This document shows positions 10,516 through 22,382 of a stretch of DNA of 64,000 nucleotides, piece after piece (the first letter of the stretch is position 1; each line of letters opens with the position of its first letter). Position numbers and translations under genes: made by a program. Under the pieces are notes generated by a model that was not told the origin of the DNA, did no database searches, and was given only the letters and a program-made list of their open reading frames with translations. The stretch is from the NCBI GenBank assembly GCA_030998225.1, contig JAPYXD010000714.1, positions 930,001 through 994,000 on the forward strand, read 5' to 3'. The stretch is from Diplolepis rosae (Eukaryota > Arthropoda > Insecta > Hymenoptera > Diplolepididae).

Positions 10516-10811
10516 CCAGGGAACGGTCAGAGAATACTCTGACCGTTGAGAGAAGATGGGTATATAGGAGACATCAAGGGCGATTGCATGGTCCAAACCT
10601 TGCGGGGAAAGACGCCAGGGGTAGGTAAAGTTCCAAACCCCAACACGGTGATCGACACTTTCGAAAATCGCCAAAATCTCACGGATCAGAAGTAAGTTGT
10701 AGGAGTAAGGCCTAAACTTGTGTTGGTGAGTCTGCTGTATTCATGATGGGTCAGATAGTCCTCGTCAATTCAACCCTAGCTTGTCGAAAAGATTTTACAA
10801 AATAGCTTTTT
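10516..10811. other. Unassigned stretch with a short perfect-arm hairpin
   Basis: At about 10,526 the sequence CGGTCAGAG-AATA-CTCTGACCG forms a hairpin with 9-bp arms and a 4-base loop. A related motif stands at about 51,465-51,515. No gene was recognised in the rest. Confidence 0.4.
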
Positions 10812-11714
10812 ACCTCTTTTCCTTCTACTTCGCTCTTTACTAGTCTGTTCCTAAGATCGGATATATATTTAAAAAAAATATATATATAAATAAAATAATA
10901 TATAAAATATTTTATATTATAAATTTTGTATTATAATATATAAAAGAATATATATATAAATATTAATTATGTATAAAAGAACAATGTATTGAAATTAACA
11001 ATTTTTTTTTGAAATTTATGATGTATTTATTGACGAATTATTTTCAAAATTCTTTCATTATCTTGATTACAATAATGAAGACATATATAAAATGAAAATA
11101 AATTATCAATGATGATATTTTGAAAAGTTTAATATTCATACCATATAATTTTCGTTTATACAATACAGTTACAAAATTAATATTATTATCTATAGGGATA
11201 CAATAATAATTGATTTTTAAAAAAAATTTACAACTCTCAGAGACGTTAAAATTAAATAAAGTATTCCTCTTAATATATAATAATTTATTAGAGAATGTAA
11301 ATGACCAGCTTCAGATCTGAAGTTATTTTATAGACTTTGAGAGTAAAATAGGCGAAAGGGTTATGTTACGTCTACTTAACAGTTACTGTAACGCAGCATC
11401 ATAATTATAAAGAACCATCTCTTCGATCGTCATCTTTTCAGATTATAAATCCTAAATTCACCTATTTGCAGGTGCAAAGTATAGGCGTTCAGAAAGAATT
11501 TTTACAAAGGATTAATAAAATCTTAACTTAGTTTTCAGATCTCCAGAATTATGACATGAATGAACATTATTATTTGTACAAATACATCAATATTTGTCTT
11601 TGAATTCAAAAAATTTGTTTGGAAACTAATTTCTGTAAATTATCTGACTTATTTCAATCAATTCAATGGAATTTAATCAATAGAATATATTCGATAAAAA
11701 GTAAATGAATTTTC
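10812..11714 (-). repeat. ~0.9-kb AT-rich repeat unit, inverted copy
   Basis: This stretch is the inverse of about 12,655-13,556. Examples are CCTTCTACTTCGCTCTTTAC here against GTAAAGAGCGAAGTAGAAGG at 13,535, and the perfect 14-mer palindrome CTTCAGATCTGAAG in each unit. It contains no protein frame and runs across the internal boundary of the tandem units, so the inversion arose after tandem duplication or from another array position. Confidence 0.75.
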
Positions 11715-12618
11715 TCGACACTAAAATCGAAAATGGCGTCTTTCGTGGCCTGTTGGGCATTGAGAAAATGGTATTATGCAGCAAACTGTGCTGTAATATT
11801 GCGAAACTAAAAAAACACATGGGTAAAGTAACTTACCCGCCTGTGATTGGTTGATAGATCAAAGACCTCGAAACCTCGCAAATTAAAAAACAAAAGAAAA
11901 TGAAAAGAAAAGCGTATAGAATACAACTTCACAACGTTCAAGGTTTTGACAGCTTATAAAGCAGGTTAAAAACCAATTGATACTTGACATTGAAAAGTCT
12001 ACTATTTCTTTTCTTTTTTGAGATATTTGTAAGAAAATAAATTATTTAAATTATATAATTTTCTTTTTAATGCAAAATTGAATTTCCATTTCTATCCAAA
12101 ATACCCCGTGCAGAAATTTCCCAATTTGTTTTTGCTGATTTAAAAGTAAATCTAAGCAGGTGTCGTTTTCAATGTCAAGTTAACGTACAGTAATTAAATT
12201 ATTATATGATAACGAAAGTTATTCAACAACCGAATGATATTCTACATCAGATGAATCATTATATAGATATGTACATTATTATTATATTATTATATAGAGA
12301 AATTATTATCTATTAAGAGCAATAATTTGTTTTAATTTTAATTTCTCTGAGAATTGTAAATTTCTTTAAAAAAGCAATTATTATTGTATCCCTATATTTC
12401 AATGAATTATTTCAATTAATGTATAGTAAAGAAGTAATAAAGTACAAAAAAAAATCGTTCGTATCACGTGCGAAACGTATTTAACTGCGCTAGCGAGAAT
12501 TCCTGTTCTAAATAAAAAGTTAAAATGATTCATTTTTTTTATTTTGGTTTGTAATATCAATGTAATAACTTCCAAAAAAAAATTGTGAATATCTTCATTT
12601 TTTTCAAAATATAAATCC
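11715..12618. other. Spacer between inverted and direct repeat units
   Basis: About 900 bp of AT-rich sequence. A partial unit at roughly 12,290-12,400 matches the segment of the unit with TTTCTCTGAGAATTGTAAAT. The remainder (11,715-12,280), including a GC-richer patch at 11,740-11,900, is unassigned; I see no coding family in it. Confidence 0.45.
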
Positions 12619-14327
12619 GATCTTAGGAAATGACTAGTAAAGAGCGAAGTAGAAGGAAATTCATTTATTTTTTATTGAATGTATTCTATTGATTAAATTC
12701 CATTGAATTGATTGAAATAAGTCAGATAATTTACAGAAATTAGTTTCCAAACAAATTTTTTGAATTCAAAGAAAAATATTGATGTATTTGTACAAATAAT
12801 AATGTTCATTTATGTCATAATTCTGTAGATCTGAAAACTAAGTTAAGATTTTATTAATCCTTTGTGAAAATTCTTTCTGAACGCCTATACTTTGCACCTG
12901 CAGATAGGTGAATTTAGGATTTATAATCTGAAACGATGACAATCGAAGAGATGGTTGTTTATAATTATGATGCTGCTTTACAGTAACTGTTAAGTAGACG
13001 TAAAAGAAGCCTTTCGCCTATCTTACTCTCAAAGTCTATAAAATAACTTCAGATCTGAAGGTGGTCATTCACATTCTCTACTAAATTATTATATATTGAG
13101 AGGAATACTTTGTTTTAATTTTAATTTCTCTGAGAATTGTAAATTTCTTTAAAAAATCAATTATTATTGTATCCCTATATAGAATAATATTAATTTTGTA
13201 ACCGTATTATATAAACGAAAATTATATGGTATGAATATTAAACTTTTCAAAATATCATCATTGATAATTTATTTTCATTTTATATATGTCTTCATTATTG
13301 TAATCAAGATGATGAAAAAATTTTGAAAACAATTCGTCAATAAATATATAATAAATTTCAAAAAAAAAATTGTTAATATCAATACAATGTTCTTTTATAT
13401 ATAAATAATATTTATATATATATTCTATTATATATTATAATACAAAATTTGTAATATAAAATATTTTATATATTATTTTATTTATATATATATATTTTTT
13501 TTTTCAAATATATATTCGATCTTAGGAAATGACTAGTAAAGAGCGAAGTAGAAGGAAATTCATTTATTTTTTATTGAATTTATTCTATTGATTAAATTCC
13601 ATTGAATTGATTGCAATAAGTCAGATAATTTACAGAAATTAGTTTCCAAACAAATTTTTTGAATTCAAAGAAAAATATTGATGTATTTGTACAAATAATA
13701 ATGTTCATTCATGTCATAATTCTGGATATCTGAAAACTAAGTTAAGATTTTATTAATCCTTTGTAAAAATTCTTTCTGAACGCCTATACTTTGCACCTGC
13801 AGATAGGTGAATTTAGGATTTATAATCTGAAAAGATGACAATCGAAGAGATGGTTGTTTATAATTATGATGCTGCTTTACAGTAACTGTTAAGTAGATGT
13901 AAAAGAAGCCTTTCGCCTATCTTACTCTCAAAGTCTACAAAATAACTTCAGATCTGAAGCTGGTCATTTACATTCTCTAATAAATTATTATATATTAAGA
14001 GGAATACTTTATTTGATTTCAACGTCTCTGAGAGTTGTAAATTTCTTTTAAAAATCAATTATTATTGTATCCCTATAGAGAATAATATTAATTTTGTAAC
14101 CGTATTGTATAAACGAAAATTATATTGTATGAATATTAAACTTTCAAAATATCAACATTGATCATTTATTTTCATTTTCTATATGTCTTCATTATTGTAA
14201 TCAAGATAATGAAAGAATATTGAAAACAATTTGTTAATAAATATGTAATAAATTTCAAAAAAAAAATTGTTAATTTCAATACATTGTTCTTTTATATATA
14301 TTTAATATTTATATACATTCTTTTTTA

Positions 14328-14329
<2 letters not shown>
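12619..14329 (+). repeat. Two tandem direct copies of the ~0.9-kb repeat unit
   Basis: The motif GATCTTAGGAAATGACTAG starts at 12,619 and again at 13,518, a period of 899 bp. The units match over almost their whole length with few changes. The second unit ends at about 14,329 where the LINE tail begins. This could be satellite DNA or a decayed non-coding transposon. No ORF above background is present. Confidence 0.8.

Positions 14330-14330
<1 letters not shown>

Positions 14331-14364
<34 letters not shown>
14331..14364 (-). repeat. (ATT)n tract = 3' tail of the LOA-like LINE
   Basis: About eleven ATT repeats stand immediately at the 3' end (minus sense) of the LINE. LOA, I and some R1-type elements end in short tandem repeats rather than poly(A), so I read this as the element's tail. 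Confidence 0.75.
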
Positions 14365-14365
14365 T

Positions 14366-16257
14366 TAAATATGGCTGGGACCCCGAAGGGCCCCTGATGC
14401 TTGGGTAATCCCGTTGCATCACCAACTAAGAACCTCATGCGCGACTCCACAGCCCGTGCCAAAGGGCAAGGACCTGGGCCACGTTTTTGGTCTGAATCAC
14501 GGCTACGTCTATGGAGACGTAGCTCGTGAGCAACTGTCGTTTGTCCCCAATTGCTGGACAATGGCAGAATATATGGGTGAAAGTTTCATTGTCTTCCCGA
14601 CATAGTCGACAGAGTGGACTTTTAGCAAGCCCTATCTTATGTCTATGGTAGGCGAGGTTGCCGTGACCAATAACCAATAAGCCGACCTGTTCGAAATACC
14701 TATTACTGGTTCTGGACCAGATGGGTTTTTTTTTGTCGCTAGCTTGGTTAGTCTATCCGCTGTCTCGTTGCCCTTGATACCCCTGTGTCCAGGAATCCAG
14801 AGGACTGTGACTCGGTTGTCTTCCGCTAGTTTGTTCAATGCTTCATAGTATTCCCAGACCAGCGTCGAGGTAGTCACTGACTTATCTAGTGTCGTGATGG
14901 CCGCTCTACTATCTGAGCAGATGCGGATGTTCCTGTTGCGACCATGATTCTGTGCTGCGTGTGCGCATTGGAGTATGTCCGCAATCTCGGTTTGAAGAAC
15001 TGTGGAGTGGGGTCCCAGCGGGACCATGAGGCGTGTGTCGCTGTTCTTCTCATAGACACCAGCCCCCGCACCCTTCCTGTTTTTGGAGCCGTATGTAAAC
15101 CCACCCTCCAATCTTCCATGGTTGACAAGCTTACCTTGTACTTTTTGTCGAAGAGGTACCGTGGAGACGTCCTGTCCCTTACCATTTTCATGATCGGCCT
15201 CTTCGCGATGTTGACAGTGGTTTTTAGTTCTTTCGAAATCACTGTGTTAGGGTTTCCACCAATTCTCCAGGCCGCCTTGCTAGCCTCGGCTGTGATGGTT
15301 AGGTGCAGAGGCTCTAGCCCCCTTAGTGCTCCCAATGCTGTTGTAGGTGAGGACTTCGAGGCGCCAGTGATCCCTCTAAGGATCAGCCCTCGAAGTCTTT
15401 CCAACCTGGCCATGGCTGTCTTCTGCTTGACTCTGCTCCACCAGACCAATGATGCATACGTTAGTCTGGGTCGCAGAATCGCCGTGAAGATCCACAGCAG
15501 TGTGTCGGGTTTCAAGCCCCAATTATTGCCAATAGCTCTTCTGCAGAGCCAGAGGGTTGATATAAATTTATTACACTCGTTTTCGAAGGGCTCTTTCCAA
15601 GTTAGCTTATTGTCCAAGATAACTCCTAGATATTTAGTGCTCTTGGAAATTTCTGGACGCTGCTTTTTCAGTTCCAGTGTTCTAGTTGTACTCCATTTGT
15701 ACCGCTTGGTAAAAATGACTACGTCAGTCTTACCTGGGTTCACCGAGAGTCCTGTTGTTCTACACCAGGTATCCACAGCTTTTAGCGACTGTTGCATTAC
15801 GCCCATCAATGCATCTAAATGCATTCCGCGTACTATGACTAGGATGTCTTCAGCATATCCAATGGGGTGACATCCTTGGTCGGTTAGTAGATGCAGTAGT
15901 TCATACATTACTAGACTCCGCAGCAGGGGAGATAGTACTCGTCCCTGCGGGCATCCTGAATCAACGATCCCTTGGAGGGTAATATTTCCTTTGGTAATCT
16001 TGATGTTCCTGTTTCCTAGCATATAGCAGGTCCACTCAACTACGGCTATGGGGACTCCTTGTCGTATCATAGCTCTCCTGATCACTTCACTGGATGTGTG
16101 TCTAAAGGCACCATCAATATCCATGAATGTTTCAATAGCGAATCCTTTAAGGTTCATTTGGTCCTCAATCAGATTCACCGCTTTGCTCAGGGCAGTTTCG
16201 GTCGAGCGACCGGCCCTGTAGGCATGCTGATCACTTTGTAGTGGTTTTACCGTCAGG
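14366..16257 (-). pseudogene. LOA-like LINE ORF2, second half: RT core, RNase H, zinc domain
   Basis: This continues in the same frame as the upstream half after an in-frame TAG at 16,258-16,260. RT motif A (FMDIDGAF), motif B (GCPQGRVLSPLL) and motif C are visible, but motif C reads YAED instead of YADD (about 15,857-15,846), so a catalytic aspartate is lost. A frameshift near 15,110 leads into RNase H (14,632-15,111) with SDSRAA and HRGIKGNETAD; its first catalytic aspartate position reads TYGS instead of TDGS. A further frame change gives the terminal zinc domain CRLCREDNETFTHIFCHC at about 14,600-14,550. RNase H plus this zinc end fits the LOA/I group. Confidence 0.85.
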
Positions 16258-17869
16258 ATCTAATCGCGGATGTATCTGTCCACGAGTCTCTCCACCGTTT
16301 TTAGTACGAAGGAGGTAAGGCTGATTGGTCGGAAATCCTTCGGAGATGTCCATCCGTTCTTGCCTGCTTTAGGTATAAATATTACCCTTGTCCCTCTCCA
16401 AGCCTTAGGGACATAACCCAGAGTCAGACTGGCCCTAGCAAGTCTCACTAACGGCCCTATGATGGGGTCCCCAGCCCTCTGCAGGAGGACCGGGTAGATG
16501 CCATCCGGACCTGGGGACTTGAAGGGGTTGAAAGACTTCAAGGCCCATCTGACCCTGGCCGGGGAGGCGATCTCCCGGGCCAGCCGCCCGCGTAAACCCA
16601 ATTGGGTAGCGGGCAGCGGTCGGCCCTTTTGGGAGTTCCACCCCACCTCCGTTGGACCTTTAAAGCCCGGGAAGTGCGCCATTGTCAGAAGGGTCAGGGT
16701 CTCCCTGTCCGACTCTGAGTACGTCCCGTCTGGTAGTCTTAGGGTGCTCAACATAGCTCCTGGGTTGCGGGCCAGTAGTCTGTTCAGCCTGGCCGCCTCC
16801 GCGCCCTTTTCTATGTCCGAACAGAAGGAGGTCCACCTCTTATTCTTGGCCTCCCTGATTTCTTTCCTATATGCATCCCTAGTTGCATTGGATAAGTTCC
16901 ATATTTCTTCCGTATTGCCTTTCTTGGCCCGTCTGAACCTTTCTCTAGTTTCTTTGCGAAGCTTTTCAAGCTTCCCATTCCACCAGTGGGTTTCCCGCGC
17001 CTTCTTGATTTCCGAAGGTAAGCAGTTGAGTTCGTACGTAGTGATGATGGCCGACGAGAATTGGTCAGCCGCCCTCTCAAGGGCATCTACGTCTTTGATT
17101 TCCATGGTTTTCCCGTGGAGTGCAGCTTGTAGGTCTGTGGAATAACGCTCCCAGTTTGTTTTCCTTGGGTTTCTGACCCATGTGGGGCCAGAGGGTGCGT
17201 GTGATTCCAGTTCGTACAGTATCTGCATGTGGTAAGATAGAGAGGGCTCGTCTGAAACCCTCCATTTTTTTACTTTATCCCTAAAGCTCCCGGTGCAGAG
17301 GGTAATGTCGATTACCTCTCCTCTCACAGAGTTCCGAAAGGTCGGTACAGTACCTGTATTTAGAATATCCAAGTCAGTAGTGATTAGATAGTCCACTAGG
17401 TCCTCACCCCTTCTGTTGGTGTCCGTGCTACCCCACAGCTTATGGTGAGAGTTTGCATCGCACCCCAAGAGCAGGGGCAGACCTCTTAACGTACAGAAGT
17501 ACACTAATGAGCGGACTTCCTCCGGTGGATGGGTCGCACTGTCATGGGGAAAGTATGCCGATCCAATGACGAGCTTACCAATTCCTATTAGGTCGACTGA
17601 AGCCACCATGAGGTCTCTGGAGCAAAGATCCAGTAGTGGGACGATGTTGACGTTCTTCGCCAGAATGCATGTCCTCGGGTTGGCTCGGGGTACCTGTAAA
17701 AAGAAATGCCAGCCCCCCCTAATCCCCTGATGAGATTCCTGTTTATCCACGGTTCTTGGATAAGTGAGATGCCTGTGTGCATCACAGCTATGTTTTTCTA
17801 CAGAACCGCAGAGGCACTTTTGCTGTGATTCAAGTTAATTTGGATAATAGTTAAGCCGGATGCAGCCAT
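16258..17869 (-). pseudogene. LOA-like LINE ORF2, first half: endonuclease and RT fingers
   Basis: The ATG at 17,869-17,867 directly follows the ORF1 stop (TAAATG), the compact arrangement of two-ORF LINEs. The start MAASGLTIIQINLNHSKSAS is followed by a TAG at about 17,805, and a frameshift near 17,690 lies inside the endonuclease. The 496-codon open stretch (17,750-16,260) holds endonuclease motifs LLGCDANSHHKLWGS and DIT. It then holds a basic linker and RT fingers with SPGPDGIYPVLLQ and FIPKAGK...DFRPISLTSF, ending at TAG. At least three lesions make it non-functional. Confidence 0.85.
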
Positions 17870-18799
17870 TTAGGGCTGTTCCGGCCTCTCCATTTCCATG
17901 GCAGGCCCTTCCTGCTCTCGGCCACTTACCCTAAAGGCAATCTGGCAAAGATGGTAGAAGGGCCTGTCGTTGAGGCCTGCTAGGGCTCTCGCCTGAGACT
18001 CAGGGACCTGAACGATCAGGAGAAGTTTTAATCCTCCCGTCGCGCTAGCCTCATGAGGTCTCTCATGGCTGACGATGCGCCAGGATGATGTTTTCAGCGA
18101 GGGGTTGAACCCCTCCAGACGCCGCAGGACGACAGCAGGGTCCTCCGGCTTCCCGGGGATCCAGGCCGTCGCCTTTAGCATCCTTTGGAGTATCTCCACC
18201 CCGCCTACTTTCAGGTTGGCGCCTTCCCAGGGCCTTAGCTCGGCCACCGTTTTGGTTAGCCATGCTTTGACCTCTGGGTTTGACGCCACGAAAATAAATA
18301 CACCTCCCCTGCAAAAGGAGGTCTCAAATCTCGGCCAGTTGCTGCCCGGTTCTTTGTCCAGGGCATGCAACGTGGCCTCCCTGAAGAGCTCGAACTGCTC
18401 TGGTGATAGGACCGACTCCGAGTAACCCGTGTCCGCCACTATCACCATCAGACGGTTGGTCCTCTGAGCAGCTGAAAGCCCCACGCCTGCCAACTCTGTG
18501 TTCGTCGTCGGCAGGCGCGCCGGCTTGGGCCTCTTCGGTCTCCTCATCCCTTGGGGGGGAGTCTCCTTTGAGTCGTTTCGTCTCTTGGGGGCCACTGTAC
18601 TCGCCACAGGAGACTGGAGAGCTGCGGCGCTACAAGCCGCTTCGTTGGCACGAAGGGCCTGCCGCCGTAGCTTCCTCTTCTGACACCCGGTGAGTCTCTT
18701 TCTATCAGAGGATGTCCCTGCAGTTACCTGCTGGTTTGGAACTTTACCTACCCCTGGCTTGCAACACTTGGAATCAAGTAGGTTACACTTACCATTCAT
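17870..18799 (-). CDS. LOA-like LINE ORF1 protein (DUF4780-type), intact frame
   Basis: An uninterrupted 309-codon frame starts with ATG at 18,799 and stops with TAA at 17,872-17,870, abutting ORF2. The N-terminal third is basic and low in structure (KRLTGCQKRKLRRQALR, residues about 34-50). The rest has VIVADTGYSESVLSPEQF and NWPRFETSFCRGGVFIFVAS, then WEGANLKVGG, which I recognise as the DUF4780 domain of insect LINE ORF1/ORF2 leaders. Such proteins probably bind element RNA in an RNP. A (CATT)n run (18,793-18,812) overlaps the start codon, so the true 5' end of the element may be just upstream or lost. Confidence 0.8.
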   Translation of the reverse strand: MNGKCNLLDSKCCKPGVGKVPNQQVTAGTSSDRKRLTGCQKRKLRRQALRANEAACSAAALQSPVASTVAPKRRNDSKETPPQGMRRPKRPKPARLPTTNTELAGVGLSAAQRTNRLMVIVADTGYSESVLSPEQFELFREATLHALDKEPGSNWPRFETSFCRGGVFIFVASNPEVKAWLTKTVAELRPWEGANLKVGGVEILQRMLKATAWIPGKPEDPAVVLRRLEGFNPSLKTSSWRIVSHERPHEASATGGLKLLLIVQVPESQARALAGLNDRPFYHLCQIAFRVSGREQEGPAMEMERPEQP

Positions 18800-18812
18800 T
18801 CATTCATTCATT

Positions 18813-19741
18813 TCAAATTAAGCAGAACTGAACTTACTCGCTTACTTCTTGGCTATTTTTAATAGTATAATTTCACCTTGATAATGAATCTTTAAGTCTC
18901 ATATTAAACTTCCCTTCCGAAAGTCTAGTAGGTGTGTCAATTGTAGGAATAACTAGTCTCAAAGGATATATTTCCTCATGAATTTTTCTTAACCATAACA
19001 CCTAGAAAAAACTGTATTCGTTACATCAATGACCTTGCAAATAGTATATCTTCCCAAAGTCTCCGCTTCCTCCAATTTTGGAAGGTTACCTTCTCTTATT
19101 TCCTCCTATTTTGTTGAATTTTTTAAAAATAATAAAAAGTACAGAAAACGTATATTATATTGCTAGGAGCTAAGGCACGCGTTTTGGGGCGTGGATCGAT
19201 GTATTCAAGCTATTCGTGACCGAATGTGCGCCGAAGGTACGCGCAAGATGGAGTCGTGGAGCGGGTGCATATGTTGAGTCCTAGAATGTTATAAAGTTAC
19301 GATAATAAAAAAACTTGGCGACAGAGGTATTAATTTGTTTGTATGAATTATTTCATCAGGGAGATTTAAATATGTTTAGAAAAATTTTATTCATGAATCA
19401 TTTCCTACAATAAGTGATAGGAATACATATTAAAATAAGAACTAACCACATAAAAAATGAACAGAGTAGTGGCACAGATATAGATTCACAAAATGAAGTC
19501 TTTGATGAATTTAATACTATTGCTCTTACATATTTTGGACAAATTTCGATATCAATTCTGTTTATGGTGAAAAAAACTTAAAATTCACACTGTTTTGAGG
19601 ATACGTTTTGAAATGGAAACAATTATAACCTTCGTATACCTATATGTACTATTATCACTTTCCATAGCATGTGGACAGGGAATCAATATCCAGCCAATAA
19701 AGGAAAACATAAATAAAGGCAAGACAGAATGTTGCCGATAT
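18813..19741. other. AT-rich stretch upstream of the LINE, no gene seen
   Basis: Ordinary AT-rich DNA with a short GC-richer patch at 19,165-19,270. Two short direct repeats of AGCCAATAAAGG occur at about 19,692 and 19,744. No coding family was recognised. Confidence 0.45.
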
Positions 19742-20440
19742 CTAGCCAATAAAGGGAAGGCATGAGCAGGGTGTTGTCAATAATGGTGTGTTTGATATTG
19801 AAGTGATAAAATGAAGAAGAAATAATTTTTTTGGCAAAAATCTGTTTAATTTTTCAATGTACTCTCCTTTTAGCTTCATGCAACGAGTCCAATGATCTTT
19901 AGACTTTCCTATTTCTTTCATATAATACAATTTGTCAAACCTTCCAAAATACCCTTCTGTTTCCCATTCAACTTCTTCGTTCCACTCAAAACGCCTACCA
20001 CACACCCATTTAATGACGTTTGGGAACAGATAAAATAGATGCTGGGGGTTATGTCTTCATATGTTATTCAAATGTGGCCGTTTTTTCCTGGTTTTGTCAA
20101 CCAATCAATTCAATAATGCAGCATAACATGCTACAGTAAGCTAAATTTTGCTCCGAAATGGTCACACGAATGCGTTTTTGGTCGATTGTGTTCGTGCACA
20201 AATGTGTGTGCAAAATATTGATCACGCGGTCAGTTAAGATGAATTCGACCCCAGCTATCTCACGCACTTTCACTTTTGAGTCATTCAAAATAATATCATG
20301 GTTTTATTGATAATTTCTAGTGTAGTAATCTCATTTGGGAGACCTGGACTTGGAATGGTTTCCGTGCTCATACGACCACGACGCAATTCGGTAAAACACT
20401 TCTGAATCATTTTGTACGACGGAGCAGAGTTTGAACAATA
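19742..20440 (-). pseudogene. Mariner-type transposase relic (both ends, core deleted)
   Basis: The minus strand first gives transposase N-terminal helix-turn-helix pieces (20,440-20,100): SAPSYKMIQKCFTELRRGR, then SPGLPNE and SKVKVREIAG, followed by DQKRIRV. From about 20,005 comes a C-terminal piece, VEWETEGYF and FDKLYY...GEYIEK, typical of mariner-group ends. The catalytic DDE/D part is gone and there are frame changes, so it is inactive. The terminal inverted repeats were not located. The two pieces may come from different copies. Confidence 0.6.
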
Positions 20441-20444
20441 TGTA

Positions 20445-21210
20445 AAGGGTTTTCCAATAGGGACATAACAATTTTATCTACGAATAAAACACAGAAACAT
20501 TTGAGGTATTGAGTTCAAATTTATTGTGGGTGTAGTGCAAGCATTAAATTTTATGAATGAAATTCGATATCTAATTTTTCTAAATCATTTCGAAATCGAA
20601 ATGTCATATGACCACCACGAGCCCGTTTACAGCGGTCGATTCTTTGGACCCAATTTTCTACCACTCTGGCAAACATTTCGTCCGGAATATTGGCAATTTC
20701 GCGTTGGATGTTGTCTTTGAGGCCGTCTGAAGTTGCTGGCTTGTTGGTATAGACCAGTGACTTGATATGGCCCCATAAAAAGAAATCTAATGGCGTTAGA
20801 TCGCATGAACGAGGCGGCCATTCGACCGGACTATTTCTCGAGATAACACGTTCACCGAATTTGCCTTTCAATAAATTGGTTGTTCGGCGTTTCAAATGAT
20901 CAAGTGACTTTAGTTCTTGAATCAATTTAATCTTGAAAGCATGTAGACCAAGATCTTTTCGCATAATACTCCACAGTGTCGTTTGAGCGATGCCCAATTC
21001 TTGAGAACGACGTGGAATCGACTGATTTGGCTCATTTTAAATCGATGCACTTACGGCTGCGATTATTCCTTCGCTTCGAGCAATACAACGTCTTTTTGCC
21101 ACCGAAACGTCCAATAGTATAAATTTATCTAACGTTTTGACATTGACAGTTCATTTAAAAAGTTTAAGGGTGCGTTCATATAAAGATACGAAATTGTTAT
21201 GAAAACCCTT
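20445..21210 (-). mobile_element. Tc1/mariner-superfamily element, internally deleted, TA-flanked
   Basis: The ends mirror each other (AAGGGTTTTCCAATAGGGAC at left; GAAAACCCTT at right, preceded by TTGTTAT). TA dinucleotides at 20,443-20,444 and 21,211-21,212 form the target duplication. The minus-strand transposase shows SIPRRSQELGIAQTTLW and KDLGLHAFKI at the N-terminal DNA-binding part. It then jumps to the C-terminal part, GERVISRNSPVEWPPRSCD and LTPLDFFLWG. The catalytic core between them is deleted (about 20,850), and an in-frame TAA lies at about 21,040. The remaining frame (20,551-20,997) is open but non-catalytic. Confidence 0.8.
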
Positions 21211-21212
21211 TA

Positions 21213-21955
21213 TTTGTTGAGCTTGGCCTTGGTTTCTGATCCTCTCGTTGTGGGTTGAGGGAAAATATAATGTGATTTACCGCGTTACAAAGTACTTGTA
21301 GTCCATCAAACTGGTAACTCTATAGAAACAAACAATGTCTTAGCTATGTATCTTTTTTTAGTCTTTTTTTAATTATCTTAGGGACTATACAAAATATCAA
21401 AAAAACTAAACAATGAATAGATTTCGTGTTAAAAACGCATCAAAATCATTTATTGCTTTCCGTTTGAAAAATTGTTTACATCCTTTCATCATGCGATTTG
21501 TGAATTTTCGGACAAAATTTTATCATAAAAATCTGACGTGCTGGGAAAAAACAGAGGCCAAATTTGGATTTCGCACAGAAAACTACTTTGGAAATCATAT
21601 ATCTCATGCCATGAACCTATAGATCACATTTTGTTAATCAATGTAATTAAAGAATATTAGACGAATCTGAAGACTCAACTAATTTTGGTGTTTAAAATAA
21701 AATTTAACATTTTCTTTCACTTTAGATTTAATCTCAGACCATCTATCAAAAAAATACTACTTAATTTGTCTTAAAATTGGATCTGATTCCGCGGCTTATT
21801 GAATTCCTTTCTTTTTTTTCTCTGAAATATTAAAGCTGGTACTTATCGAATGCACTACTTCTCAAATCCAATTACTCCCTAGCGAGCTGGCTGAATGCTA
21901 GCTTTACACTGTAGCGTAAAGCTATCGTAAAGCTATCGTAAAGTAGCATTATAAC
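21213..21955. other. AT-rich stretch, no gene seen
   Basis: No gene family, RNA gene or regulatory motif was recognised. A short tandem run of TAAAGCTATCG occurs near 21,915-21,945. Confidence 0.45.
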
Positions 21956-22382
21956 TCATAAATGAGGCAAAATAAACATTCAAAATGTTTTTATCCTTAT
22001 TCTACGTTGAAAATAACGTTAACTGGTAATTGAAATATGCAATAATTTTATTTATTTACGCTAAAAATTAAAAAAACATAATACCTGTCATTGTAGGCAG
22101 TGCAGTGGTTCACCTTTTGTGGAACGTCTCCGTTAAAGTTGACCATTGGTTGGAGTGAGACACAACTATATTTTCATCTCACTCTAACAAATAGTCAATC
22201 CTGACGGTGAAGACATGGAAAGTGATGAACCGCTGCACTGCCTTCAATGACAGGTATTATGTTTTTTTAATTTTTAGCGTAAATAAATAAAATTATTGCA
22301 TATTTCAATTACCAGTTAACGTTATTTTTAACGTAGAATAAGGATAAAAACATTTTGAATGTTTATTTTGCCTCATTTATGA
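21956..22382. mobile_element. Palindromic MITE, copy 2 of 3
   Basis: Near-perfect arms of ~190 bp (21,956-22,150 and 22,190-22,382) pair end to end: TCATAAATGAGGCAAAATAA with TTATTTTGCCTCATTTATGA. The inner core ACCTGTCATTGTAGGCAGTG is shared with copies 1 and 3, but the outer arms differ from theirs. It lies directly against the gypsy RT remnant. Confidence 0.85.

Noticed and set aside
14944..15870. 308-codon plus-strand frame
   Set aside because: Complement of the LOA-like RT/RNase H coding region; composition is that of an antisense shadow.
16498..17145. 215-codon plus-strand frame
   Set aside because: Antisense shadow of the LINE endonuclease-RT linker.
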